Shown here piece after piece: positions 11,825 through 25,079 of a stretch of DNA of 64,000 nt. The stretch covers positions 496,001-560,000 of the forward strand of contig JAVFKF010000045.1 of assembly GCA_036926295.1 (NCBI GenBank), read 5' to 3'. The notes under the pieces are model-generated. The model was not told the origin of the DNA. It saw only the letters and a list, made by a program, of their open reading frames with translations, and ran no database searches. The position numbers and the translations under genes were made by a program. The DNA comes from Pachydiplax longipennis (taxonomy: Eukaryota; Arthropoda; Insecta; Odonata; Libellulidae). Positions within the stretch are counted from its first letter, which is position 1, and every line of letters begins with the position of its first letter.

Positions 11825-13945
11825 GCACGTAATTTCGAAATGTTACGAAGAAATTGTGGATTCGGCAACTAGCTTTTCCACAATTTATGATACATTTGGA
11901 AAAAAAGGACGTTTTTTGAGCGGATTTTTTCTCAGCATTTAAGATATACCATAAATTTATTAAATTATGAACGTTTTGCAACAAAAGCGGTTAATAATTT
12001 CGAAGAATTACGAAAAATATGTGATTTTTAGTGTAACCCTTTCCGAAAATTTTCAAGTATCTCGAAAAATTTCACTTTTTTTGACGTGAAAACTTTTTGA
12101 TATCTATGATTATTCGTATTTCCATTGAATTGAGAACGCTTCGCAAGAAAATCGCACGTAATTTCGAAATGTAACGAAGAAACTCTGGTTTCGGCAGCTA
12201 GCGTTTCCACATTTTATGATATATTAAAAAAAAAAGACGTTTTTCGAGCGGATTTTTTTTCAGCATTTAAGATATACCATAAATCTATTAAATTATGAAC
12301 GTTTTGCAACAAAAGCGGTTAATAATTTCGAAAAATTACGAAAAATATGTGATTTTTAGAGTAACCTTTCCAAAAAGTTTCAATTATCTCGAAAAATTTC
12401 ACTTTTTTTGACGTGAAAACTTTTTGATATCTATGATTATTCGTATTTCCATTGAATTCAGAACGCTTCGCAAAAAAATCGCACGTTATTTCGAAATATA
12501 ACGAAGAAATTGAGGTTTCGGCAGCCAGCTTTTCCACAATTTATGATACATTTGGAAAAAAAGGACGTTTTTTGAGCGGATTTTTTCTCAGCATTTAAGA
12601 TATACCATAAATCTATTAAATTATGAACGTTTTGCAACAAAAGAGGTTAATAATTTCGAAAAATTACGAAAAATATGTGATTTTTAGAGTAACAGTTTCA
12701 GAAAAGTTTCAATTATCTCGAAAAATTTCACTTTTTTTGACGTGAAAACTTTTTCATATTTATCATTGTTCGTATTTCCATTGAATTCAGAACGCTTCGC
12801 AAAAAAATCGCACGTAATTTCGAAATGTAAGGAAGAAATTTGGGTTTCGGCAGCTAGCTTTTCCACAATTTATGATACATTTGGAAAAAAAGGACGTTTT
12901 TTGAGCGGATTTTTTCTAAGCATTTAAGATATACCATAAATCTATTAAATTATGAACGTTTTGCAACAAAAGCAGTTAATAATTTCGAAACATTTCGAAG
13001 AATATGTGATTTTTAGTGTAACCGTTTCCGAAAATTTTCAAGTATCTCGAAAAATTTCACTTATTTTGATGTGAAAACTTTTTGGTATCTATGATTATTC
13101 GTATTGCCATTGAATTGAGAATGCTTCGCAAAAAAATCGCACGTAATTTCGAAATGTTACGAAGAAATTGTGGTTTCGGCTGCTAGCGTTTCCACAATTT
13201 ATGATATATTTGGAAAAAAAAGACGTTTTTTGAGCGGATTTTTTCTCAGCATTTAAGATATACCATAAATCTATTAAATTATGTACGTTTTCTAACAAAA
13301 GCGGTTAATAATTTCGATAAATCACGAAAAATATGTGATTTTTAGAGTAACCGTTTCCGAAAAGTTTAAATTATCTCGAAAAATTTCACTTTTCTGACGT
13401 GAAAACTTTTTGATATCTATCATTGTTCGTATTTCCATTGAATTCAGAACGGTTCGCAAAAAAATCGCACGTAATTTCGAAATGTTACGAAGAAATTGTG
13501 GTTTCGGCAGCTAGCTTTTCCACAATTTATGATACATTTGGAAAAAAAAGACGTTTTTTGAGCGGATTTTTTCTCAGCATTTAAGATATGCCATAAATCC
13601 ATTAAATTATGAACGTTTTGCAACAAAAGCGGTTAAAAATTTCGAAAAATTACGAAATATATGTGATTTTTAGTGTAACCGTTTCCGAAAATTTTCCGTT
13701 ATCTCGAAAAATTTCATATTTTTTCACGTGAATACTTCTTGATGTCTATGATTATTCGTATTTCCATTGAATTGAGAACGCTTCGCAAAAAAATCGCACG
13801 TAATTTCGAAATGTAACGAAGAAACTGTGGTTTCGGCAGCTAGCGTTTCCACATTTTATGATATATTTGGAAAAAAAAGACCTTTTTTGAGCGGATTTTT
13901 TCTCAGCATTTAAGATATACCATAAATCTATTAAATTATGAACGT
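11825..13945. repeat. 36-monomer-distant copy of the window start
   Basis: Positions 1 to about 2,120 recur here at offset 11,824 bp (36 monomers). The order A2-A3-A4-A1-A5-A6-A3' is the same, and the rare TTTCAGAAAAG marker at 12,697 is shared. It parts from the first copy near 13,945, where GCAACAAAAGAGG replaces GCAACAAAAAAGG and a different B half and A1 follow. Private differences include AAACTCTGG at 12,181 (AAACTGTGG elsewhere) and ATGTACG at 13,281. Confidence 0.75.
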
Positions 13946-16900
13946 TTTGCAACAAAAGAGGTTAATAATTTCAAAAAATTACGAAAAATATGTGATTTTT
14001 AGAGTAACTGTTTCCGAAAAGTTTCAATTATCTCGAAAAATTTCACTTTTTTTGACGTGAAAACTTTTTCATATTTATCATTGTTCGTATTTCCATTGAA
14101 TTCAGAACGCTTCGCAAAAAAATCGCACGTAATTTCGAAATGTAAGGAAGAAATTTGGGTTTCGGCAGCTAGCTTTTCCACAATTTATGATACATTTGGA
14201 AAAAAAGGACGTTTTTTGAGCGGATTTTTTCTAAGCATTTAAGATATACCATAAATCTATTAAATTATGAACGTTTTGCAACAAAAGCAGTTAATAATTT
14301 CGAAACATTTCGAAAAATATGTGATTTTTAGTGTAACCGTTTCCGAAAATTTTCAAGTATCTCGAAAAATTTCACTTATCTTGACGTGAAAACTTTTTGG
14401 TATCTATGATTATTCGTATTGCCATTGAATTGAGAACGCTTCGCAAAAAAATCGCACGTAATTTCGAAATGTTACGAAGAAATTGTGGTTTCGGCAGCTA
14501 GCGTTTCCACAATTTATGATATATTTGGAAAAAAAGGACGTTTTTTGAGCGGATTTTTTCTCAGCATTTAAGATATACCATAAATCTATTAAATTATGAA
14601 CGTTTTCTAACAAAAGCGGTTAATAATTTCGATAAATCACGAAAAATATGTGATTTTTAGAGTAACCGTTTCCGAAAAGTTTCAATTATCTCGAAAAATT
14701 TCACTTTTTTTGACGTGAAAACTTTTTGATATCTATCATTGTTCGTATTTCCATTGAATTCAGAACGCTTCGCAAAAAAATCGCACGTAATTTCGAAATG
14801 TTACGAAGAAATTGTGGATTCGGCAACTAGCTTTTCCACATTTTACGATACATTTGGAAAAAAAGGACGTTTTTTGAGCGGATTTTTTCTCAGCATTTAA
14901 GATATACCATAAATTTATTAAATTATGAACGTTTTGCAACAAAAGCGGTTAATAATTTCGAAGAATTACGAAAAATATGTGATTTTTAGTGTAACCCTTT
15001 CCGAAAATTTTCAAGTATCTCGAAAAATTTCACTTTTTTTGACGTGAAAACTTTTTGATATCTATGATTATTCGTATTTCCATTGAATTGAGAACGCTTC
15101 GCAAGAAAATCGCACGTAATTTCGAAATGTAACGAAGAAACTGTGGTTTCGGCAGCTAGCGTTTCCACATTTTATGATATATTTAAAAAAAAAGACGTTT
15201 TTCGAGCGGATTTTTTTTCAGCATTTAAGATATACCATAAATCTATTAAATTATGAACGTTTTGCAACAAAAGCGGTTAATAATTTCGAAAAATTACGAA
15301 AAATATGTGATTTTTAGAGTAACCTTTCCAAAAAGTTTCAATTATCTCGAAAAATTTCACTTTTTTTGACGTGAAAACTTTTTGATATCTATGATTATTC
15401 GTATTTCCATTGAATTCAGAACGCTTCGCAAAAAAATCGCACGTTATTTCGAAATATAACGAAGAAATTGAGGTTTCGGCAGCCAGCTTTTCCACAATTT
15501 ATGATACATTTGGAAAAAAAGGACGTTTTTTGAGCGGATTTCTTCTCAGCATTTAAGATATACCATAAATCTATTAAATTATGAACGTTTTCTAACAAAA
15601 GCGGTTAATAATTTCGATAAATCACGAAAAATATGTGATTTTTAGAGTAACCGTTTCCGAAAAGTTTAAATTATCTCGAAAAATTTCACTTTTCTGACGT
15701 GAAAACTTTTTGATATCTATCATTGTTCGTATTTCCATTGAATTCAGAACGGTTCGCAAAAAAATCGCACGTAATTTCGAAATGTTACGAAGAAATTGTG
15801 GTTTCGGCAGCTAGCTTTTCCACAATTTATGATACATTTGGAAAAAAAAGACGTTTTTTGAGCGGATTTTTTCTCGGCATTTAAGATATGCCATAAATCC
15901 ATTAAATTATGAACGTTTTGCAACAAAAGCGGTTAAAAATTTCGAAAAATTACGAAATATATGTGATTTTTAGTGTAACCGTTTCCGAAAATTTTCCGTT
16001 ATCTCGAAAAATTTCATATTTTTTTACGTGAATACTTCTTGATGTCTATGATTATTCGTATTTCCATTGAATTGAGAACGCTTCGCAAGAAAATCGCACG
16101 TAATTTCGAAATGTAACGAAGAAACTGTGGTTTCGGCAGCTAGCGTTTCCACATTTTATGATATATTTGGAAAAAAAAGACCTTTTTTGAGCGGATTTTT
16201 TGTCAGCATTTAAGATATACCATAAATCTATTAAATTATGAACGTTTTCTAACAAAAGCGGTTAATAATTTCGATAAATCACGAAAAATATTTGATTTTT
16301 AGAGTAACCGTTTCCGAAAAGTTTCAATTATCTCGAAAAATTTCACTTTTCTGACGTGAAAACTTTTTGATATCTATCATTGTTCGTATTTCCATTGAAT
16401 TCAGAACGCTTCGCAAAAAAATCGCACGTTATTTCGAAATATAACGAAGAAATTGAGGTTTCGGAAGCCAGCTTTTCCACAATTTATGATACATTTGGAA
16501 AAGAAGGACGTTTTTTGAGCGGATTTTTTCTCAGCATTTAAGATATACCATAAATCTATTAAATTATGAACGTTTTGCAACAAAAGAGGTTAATAATTTC
16601 GAAAAATTACGAAAAATATGTGATTTTTAGAGTAACAGTTTCCGAAAAGTTTCAATTATCTCGAAAAATTTCACTTTTTTTGACGTGAAAACTTTTTCAT
16701 ATTTATCATTGTTCGTATTTCCATTGAATTCAGAACGCTTCGCAAAAAAATCGCACGTAATTTCGAAATGTAAGGAAGAAATTTGGGTTTCGGCAGCTAG
16801 CTTTTCCACAATTTATGATACATTTGGAAAAAAAGGACGTTTTTTGAGCGGATTTTTTCTAAGCATTTAAGATATACCATAAATCTATTAAATTATGAAC

Positions 16901-17834
16901 GTTTTGCAACAAAAGCAGTTAATAATTTCGAAACATTTCGAAAAATATGTGATTTTTAGTGTAACCGTTTCCGAAAATTTTCAAGTATCTCGAAAAATTT
17001 CACTTATTTTGACGTGAAAACTTTTTGGTATCTATGATTATTCGTATTGCCATTGAATTGAGAACGCTTCGCAAAAAAATCGCACGTAATTTCGAAATGT
17101 TACGAAGAAATTGTGGTTTCGGCTGCTAGCGTTTCCACAATTTATGATATATTTGGAAAAAAAGACGTTTTTTGAGCGGATTTTTTCTCAGCATTTAAGA
17201 TATACCATAAATCTATTAAATTATGAACGTTTTCTAACAAAAGCGGTTAATAATTTCGATAAATCACGAAAAATATGTGATTTTTAGAGTAACCGTTTCC
17301 GAAAAGTTTCAATTATCTCGAAAAATTTCACTTTTCTGACGTGAAAACTTTTTGATATCTATCATTGTTCGTATTTCCATTGAATTCAGAACGCTTCGCA
17401 AAAAAATCGCACGTAATTTTGAAATGTTACGAAGAAATTGTGGTTTCGGCAGCTAGCTTTTCCACAATTTATGATACATTTGGAAAAAAAAGACGTTTTT
17501 TGAGCGGATTTTTTCTCAGCATTTAAGATATGCCATAAATCCATTAAATTATGAACGTTTTGCAACAAAAGCGGTTAAAAATTTCGAAAAATTACGAAAT
17601 ATATGTGATTTTTAGTGTAACCGTTTCCGAAAATTTTCCGTTATCTCGAAAAATTTCATATTTTTTCACGTGAATACTTTTTGATATCTATGATTATTCG
17701 TATTTCCATTGAATTGAGAACGCTTCGCAAAAAAATCGCACGTAATTTCGAAATGTAACGAAGAAACTGTGGTTTCGGCAGCTAGCGTTTCCACATTTTA
17801 TGATATATTTGGAAAAAAAAGACCTTTTTTGAGC
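13946..17834. repeat. Satellite monomers, mixed order (about 12 copies)
   Basis: A-half types read A1, A5-like (with GGCAGCTAGC), A2, A3, A4, A6, A3', A4, A1, A5, A6, A3'. The piece 14.94-15.53 kb repeats the A3 and A4 stretch with ACCTTTCCAAAAAG known from 204-740. The A5-type monomer at 14,427 has lost the GGCTGC signature, and the A2 type near 14,840 reads CACATTTTACG. No long block within it matches a neighbour at one constant offset, so the region has been reshuffled more than 1-11 kb. Confidence 0.75.
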
Positions 17835-19040
17835 GGATTTTTTCTCAGCATTTAAGATATACCATAAATCTATTAAATTATGAACGTTTTGCAACAGAAG
17901 AGGTTAATAATTTCGAAAAATTACGAAAAATTGTGATTTTTAGAGTAACTGTTTCCGAAAAGTTTCAATTATCTCGAAAAATTTCACTTTTTTTGACGTG
18001 AAAACTTTTTGATATCTATGATTATTCGTATTTCCATTGAATTCAGAACGCTTCGCAAAAAAATCGCACGTTATTTCGAAATATAACGAAGAAATTGAGG
18101 TTTCGGCAGCCAGCTTTTCCACAATTTATGATACATTTGGAAAAAAAGGACGTTTTTTGAGCGGATTTTTTCTCAGCATTTAAGATATACCATAAATCTA
18201 TTAAATTATGAACGTTTTGCAACAAAAGCGGTTAATAATTTCGATAAATCACGAAAAATATGTGATTTTTAGAGTAACCGTTTCCGAAAAGTTTCAATTA
18301 TCTCGAAAAATTTCACTTTTTTGACGTGAAAACTTTTTGATATCTATCATTGTTCGTATTTCCATTGAATTAAGAACGCTTCGCAAAAAAATCGCACGTA
18401 ATTTCGAAATGTTACGAAGAAATTGTGGATTCAGCAACTAGCTTTTCCACAATTTATGATACATTTGGAAAAAAAGGACGTTTTTTGAGCGGATTTTTTC
18501 TCAGCATTTAAGATATACCATAAATTTATTAAATTATGAACGTTTTGCAACAAAAGCGGTTAATAATTTCGAAGAATTACGAAAAATATGTGATTTTTAG
18601 TGTAACCCTTTCCGAAAATTTTCAAGTATCTCGAAAAATTTCACTTTTTTTGACGTGAAAACTTTTTGATATCTATGATTATTCGTATTTCCATTGAATT
18701 GAGAACGCTTCGCAAGAAAATCGCACGTAATTTCGAAATGTAACGAAGAAACTGTGGTTTCGGCAGCTAGCGTTTCCACATTTTTTGATATATTTAAAAA
18801 AAAGACGTTTTTCGAGCGGATTTTTTTTCAGCATTTAAGATATACCATAAATCTATTAAATTATGAACGTTTTGCAACAAAAGCGGTTATTAATTTCGAA
18901 AAATTACGAAAAATATGTGATTTTTAGAGTAACAGTTTCCGAAAAGTTTCAATTATCTCGAAAAATTTCACTTTTTTTGACGTGAAAACTTTTTCATATT
19001 TATCATTGTTCTTATTTCCATTGAATTCAGAACGCTTCGC
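17835..19040. repeat. 14-monomer-distant duplication, copy 1 (offset 4,596 bp)
   Basis: This matches 22,431-23,636 at offset 4,596 bp. Shared markers are GAAAAATTGTGATTTT before an A4, the short CACTTTTTTGACG tract (one T fewer), and CACATTTTTTGATATATTT at 18,777 and 23,373. It differs at CTATGATTATTCG against CTATCATTGTTCG. It diverges near 19,045, where this copy has CGTTATTTCG and the other CGTAATTTCG. Confidence 0.7.
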
Positions 19041-22000
19041 AAAAAAATCGCACGTTATTTCGAAATATAACGAAGAAATTGAGATTTCGGCAGCCAGCTT
19101 TTCCACAATTTATGATACATTTGGAAAAAAAGGACGTTTTTTGAGCGGATTTTTTCTCAGCATTTAAGATATACCATAAATCTATTAAATTATGAACGTT
19201 TTGCAACAAAAGAGGTTAATAATTTCGAAAAATTACGAAAAATATGTGATTTTTAGAGTAACAGTTTCCGAAAAGTTTCAATTATCTCGAAAAATTTCAC
19301 TTTTTTTGACGTGAAAACTTTTTCATATTTATCATTGTTCGTATTTCCATTGAATTCAGAACGCTTCGCAAAAAAATCGCACGTAATTTCGAAATGTAAG
19401 GAAGAAATTTGGGTTTCGGCAGCTAGCTTTTCCACAATTTATGATACATTTGGAAAAAAGGACGTTTTTTGAGCGGATTTTTTCTAAGCATGTAAGATAT
19501 ACCATAAATCTATTAAATTATGAACGTTTTGCAACAAAAGCAGTTAATAATTTCGAAACATTTCGAAGAATATGTGATTTTTAGTGTAACCGTTTCCGAA
19601 AATTTTCAAGTATCTCGAAAAATTTCACTTATTTTGACGTGAAAACTTTTTGGTATCTATGATTATTCGTATTGCCATTGAATTGAGAACGCTTCGCAAA
19701 AAAATCGCACGTAATTTCGAAATGTTACGAAGAAATTGTGGTTTCGGCTGCTAGCGTTTCCACAATTTATGATATATTTGGAAAAAAAAGACGTTTTTTG
19801 AGCGGATTTTTTCTCAGCATTTAAGATATACCATAAATCTATTAAATTATAAACGTTTTCTAACAAAAGCGGTTAATAATTTCGATAAATCACGAAAAAT
19901 ATGTGATTTTTAGAGTAACCGTTTCCGAAAAGTTTCAATTATCTCGAAAAATTTCACTTTTCTGACGTGAAAACTTTTTGATATCTATCATTGTTCGTAT
20001 TTCCATTGAATTCAGAACGCTTCGCAAAAAAATCGCACGTAATTTCGAAATGTTACGAAGACATTGTGGTTTCGGCAGCTAGCTTTTCCACAATTTATGA
20101 TACATTTGGAAAAAAAAGACGTTTTTTGAGCGGATTTTTTCTCAGCATTTAAGATATGCCATAAATCCATTAAATTATGAACGTTTTGCAACAAAAGCGG
20201 TTAAAAATGTCGAAAAATTACGAAATATATGTGATTTTTAGTGTAACCGTTTCCGAAAATTTTCCGTTATCTCGAAAAATTTCATATTTTTTCGCGTGAA
20301 TACTTTTTGATATCTATGATTATTCGTATTTCCATTGAATTGAGAACGCTTCGCAAAAAAATCGCACGTAATTTCGAAATGTAACGAAGAAACTGTGGTT
20401 TCGGCAGCTAGCGTTTCCACATTTTATGATATATTTGGAAAAAAAAGACCTTTTTTGAGCGGATTTTTTCTCAGCATTTAAGATATACCATAAATCTATT
20501 AAATTATGAACGTTTTGCAACAAAAGAGGTTAATAATTTCGAAAAATTACGAAAAATTGTGATTTTCAGAGTAACTGTTTCCGAAAAGTTTCAATTATCT
20601 CGAAAAATTTCACTTTTTTTGACGTGAAAACTTTTTGATATCTATGATTATTCGTATTTCCATTGAATTCAGAACGCTTCGCAAAAAAATCGCACGTTAT
20701 TTCGAAATATAACGAAGAAATAGAGGTTTTGGCAGCCAGCTTTTCCACAATTTATGATACATTTGGAAAAAAAGGACGTTTTTTGAGCGGATTTTTTCTC
20801 AGCATTTAAGATATACCATAAATCTATTAAAGTATGACGTTTTGCAACAAAAGCGGTTAATAATTGCGATAAATCACGAAAAATATGTGATTTTTAGAGT
20901 AACCGTTTCCGAAAAGTTTCAATTATCTCGAAAAATTTCACTTTTTTTGACGTGAAAACTTTTTCATATTTATCATTGTTCGTATTTCCATTGAATTCAG
21001 AACGCTTCGCAAAAAAATCGCACGTAATTTCGAAATGTAAGGAAGAAATTTGGGTTTCGGCAGCAAGCTTTTCCACAATTTATGATACATTTGGAAAAAA
21101 AGGACGTTTTTTGAGCGGATTTTTTCTAAGCATTTAAGATATACCATAAATCTATTAAATTATGAACGTTTTGCAACAAAAGCGGTTAATAATTTCGAAA
21201 CATTTCGAAAAATATGTGATTTTTAGTGTAACCGTTTCCGAAAATTTTCAAGTATCTCGAAAAATTTCACTTATTTTGACGTGAAAACTTTTTGGTATCT
21301 ATGATTATTCGTATTGCCATTGAATTGAGAACGCTTCGCAAAAAAATCGCACGTAATTTCGAAATGTTACGAAGAAATTGTGGTTTCGGCTGCTAGCGTT
21401 TCCACAATTTATGATATATTTGGAAAAAAAAGACGTTTTTTGAGCGGATTTTTTCTCAGCATTTAAGATATACCATAAATCTATTAAATTATGAACGTTT
21501 TCTAACAAAAGCGGTTAATAATTTCGATAAATCACGAAAAATATGTGATTTTTAGAGTAACCGTTTCCGAAAAGTTTCAATTATCTCGAACAATTTCACT
21601 TTTCTGACGTGAAAACTTTTTGATATCTATCATTGTTTGTATTTCCATTGAATTCAGAACGCTTCGCAAAAAAATCGCACGTAATTTCGAAATGTAAGGA
21701 AGAAATTTGGGTTTCGGCAGCTAGCTTTTCCACAATTTATGATACATTTGGAAAAAAAGGACGTTTTTTGAGCGGATTTTTTGTAAGCATTTAAGATATA
21801 CCATAAATCTATTAAATTATGAACGTTTTGCAACAAAAGCAGTTAATAATTTCGAAACATTTCGAAAAATATGTGATTTTTAGTGTAACCGTTTCCGAAA
21901 ATTTTCAAGTATCTCGAAAAATTTCACTTATTTTGACGTGAAAACTTTTTGGTATCTATGATTATTCGTATTGCCATTGAATTGAGAACGCTTCGCAAAA

Positions 22001-22430
22001 AAATCGCACGTAATTTCGAAATGTTACGAAGAAATTGTGGTTTCGGCTGCTAGCGTTTCCACAATTTATGATATATTTGGAAAAAAAAGACGTTTTTTGA
22101 GCGGATTTTTTCTCAGCATTTAACATATACCATAAATCTATTAAATTATGAACGTTTTCTAACAAAAGCGGTTAATAATTTCGATAAATCACGAAAAATA
22201 TGTGATTTTTAGAGTAACCGTTTCCGAAAAGTTTCAATTATCTCGAAAAATTTCACTTTTCTGACGTGAAAACTTTTTGATATCTATCATTGTTCGTATT
22301 TCCATTGAATTCAGAACGCTTCGCAAAAAAATCGCACGTAATTTTGAAATGTTACGAAGAAATTGTGGTTTCGGCAGCTAGCTTTTCCACAATTTATGAT
22401 ACATTTGGAAAAAAAAGACGTTTTTTGAGC
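19041..22430. repeat. Satellite monomers carrying the A1-A5-A6-A3'-A4-A1 order
   Basis: From about 19.25 to 21.1 kb the order and B-half partners follow 860-2,700 (offset about 18,393 bp, 56 monomers), including the AAAGTATGACG marker at 20,829. A two-monomer repeat follows: the A5 monomer at 21,305-21,650 recurs at 21,962-22,310 (offset 657 bp), separated by an A1 copy with TTTTTTGTAAGC. That GTAAGC form reappears only at 23.75, 27.03, 30.98, 33.60, 42.48 and 46.75 kb. Confidence 0.75.
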
Positions 22431-23636
22431 GGATTTTTTCTCAGCATTTAAGATATACCATAAATCTATTAAATTATGAACGTTTTGCAACAAAAGAGGT
22501 TAATAATTTCGAAAAATTACGAGAAATTGTGATTTTTAGAGTAACTGTTTCCGAAAAGTTTCAATTATCTCGAAAAATTTCACTTTTTTTGACGTGAAAA
22601 CTTTTTGATATCTATCATTGTTCGTATTTCCATTGAATTCAGAACGCTTCGCAAAAAAATCGCACGTTATTTCGAAATATAACGAAGAAATTGAGGTTTC
22701 GGCAGCCAGCTTTTCCACAATTTATGATACATTTGGAAAAAAAGGACGTTTTTTGAGCGGATTTTTTCTCAGCATTTAAGATATACCATAAATCTATTAA
22801 ATTATGAACGTTTTGCAACAAAAGCGGTTAATAATTTCGATAAATCACGAAAAATATGTGATTTTTAGAGTAACCGTTTCCGAAAAGTTTCAATTATCTC
22901 GAAAAATTTCACTTTTTTGACGTGAAAACTTTTTGATATCTATCATTGTTCGTATTTCCATTGAATTAAGAACGCTTCGCAAAAAAATCGCACGTAATTT
23001 CGAAATGTTACGAAGAAATTGTGGATTCGGCAACTAGCTTTTCCACAATTTATGATACATTTGGAAAAAAAGGACGTTTTTTGAGCGGATTTTTTCTCAG
23101 CATTTAAGATATACCATAAATTTATTAAATTATGAACGTTTTGCAACAAAAGCGGTTAATAATTTCGAAGAATTACGAAAAATATGTGATTTTTAGTGTA
23201 ACCCTTTCCGAAAATTTTCAAGTATCTCGAAAAATTTCACTTTTTTTGACGTGAAAACTTTTTGATATCTATGATTATTCGTATTTCCATTGAATTGAGA
23301 ACGCTTCGCAAGAAAATCGCACGTAATTTCGAAATGTAACGAAGAAACTGTGGTTTCGGCAGCTAGCGTTTCCACATTTTTTGATATATTTAAAAAAAAG
23401 ACGTTTTTCGAGCGGATTTTTTTTCAGCATTTAAGATATACCATAAATCTATTAAATTATGAACGTTTTGCAACAAAAGCGGTTAATAATTTCGAAAAAT
23501 TACGAAAAATATGTGATTTTTAGAGTAACAGTTTCCGAAAAGTTTCAATTATCTCGAAAAATTTCACTTTTTTTGACGTGAAAACTTTTTCATATTTATC
23601 ATTGTTCGTATTTCCATTGAATTCAGAACGCTTCGC
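22431..23636. repeat. 14-monomer-distant duplication, copy 2
   Basis: This copy matches 17,835-19,040. It follows an A6-like copy without the ACCTTTTTTG change that precedes copy 1, so the left junction lies near 22,430 in the T-tract and GAGCGG segment. It is followed by the A1 copy with TTTTTTGTAAGC. Confidence 0.7.
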
Positions 23637-25079
23637 AAAAAAATCGCACGTAATTTCGAAATGTAAGGAAGAAATTTGGGTTTCGGCAGCTAGCTTTTCC
23701 ACAATTTATGATACATTTGGAAAAAAAGGACGTTTTTTGAGCGGATTTTTTGTAAGCATTTAAGATATACCATAAATCTATTAAATTATGAACGTTTTGC
23801 AACAAAAGCAGTTAATAATTTCGAAACATTTCGAAAAATATGTGATTTTTAGTGTAACCGTTTCCGAAAATTTTCAAGTATCTCGAAAAATTTCACTTAT
23901 TTTGACGTGAAAACTTTTTGGTATCTATGATTATTCGTATTGCCATTGAATTGAGAACGCTTCGCAAAAAAATCGCACGTAATTTCGAAATGTTACGAAG
24001 AAATTGTGGTTTCGGCTGCTAGCGTTTCCACAATTTATGATATATTTGGAAAAAAAAGACGTTTTTTGAGCGGATTTTTTCTCAGCATTTAAGATATACC
24101 ATAAATCTATTAAATTATGAACGTTTTCTAACAAAAGCGGTTAATAATTTCGATAAATCACGAAAAATATGTGATTTTTGAGTAACCGTTTCCGAAAAGT
24201 TTCAATTATCTCGAAAAATTTCACTATTCTGACGTGAAAACTTTTTGATATCTATCATTGTTCGTATTTCCATTGAATTCAGAACGCTTCGCAAAAAAAT
24301 CGCACGTAATTTCGAAATGTTACGAAGAAATTGTGGTTTCGGCAGCTAGCTTTTCCACAATTTATGATATATTTGGAAAAAAAAGACGTTTTTTGAGCGG
24401 ATTTTTTCTCAGCATTTAAGATATACCATAAATCTATTAAATTATGAACGTTTTCTAACAAAAGCGGTTAATAATTTCGAAAAATTACAAAAAATATATG
24501 ATTTTTAGAGTAACCGTTTCCGAAAAGTTTCAATTATCTCGAAAAATTTCACTTTTTTTGACGTGAAAACTTTTTGGTATCTATGATTATTCGTATTTCC
24601 ATTGAATTCAGAACACTTCGCAAAAAAATCGCACTTTATTTCGAAATATAACGAAGAAATAGAGGTTTCGGCAGCCAGCTTTTCCACAATTTATGATACA
24701 TTTGGAAAAAAAGGACGTTTTTTGAGCGGATTTTTTCTCAGCATTTACGATATACCATAAATCTATTAAAGTATGACGTTTTGCAACAAAAGCGGTTAAT
24801 AATTGCGATAAATCACGAAAAATAAGTGATTTTTAGAGTAACCGTTTCCGAAAAGTTTCAATTATCTCGAAAAATTTCACTTTTTTTGACGTGAAAACTT
24901 TTTCATATTTATCATTGTTCGTATTTCCATTGAATTCAGAACGCTTCGCAAAAAAATCGCACGTAATTTCGAAATGTAAGGAAGAAATTTGGGTTTCGGC
25001 AGCTAGCTTTTCCACAATTTATGATACATTTGGAAAAAAAGGACGTTTTTTGAGCGGATTTTTTCTAAGCATTTAAGAT
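23637..25079. repeat. Satellite monomers at the left/middle domain border
   Basis: About four to five monomers of types A1 (GTAAGC), A5, A5/A6 mixture and A4. Several private changes cluster here: GATTTTTGAGTAACC at 24,172 lacks two bases of the usual TTTTTAGAG; CACTATTCTGACG at 24,230; GAACACTTCGC and CGCACTTTATTTCG near 24,610-24,640; AATAAGTG at 24,822. The next monomers to the right bring in variants never seen to the left. Confidence 0.7.
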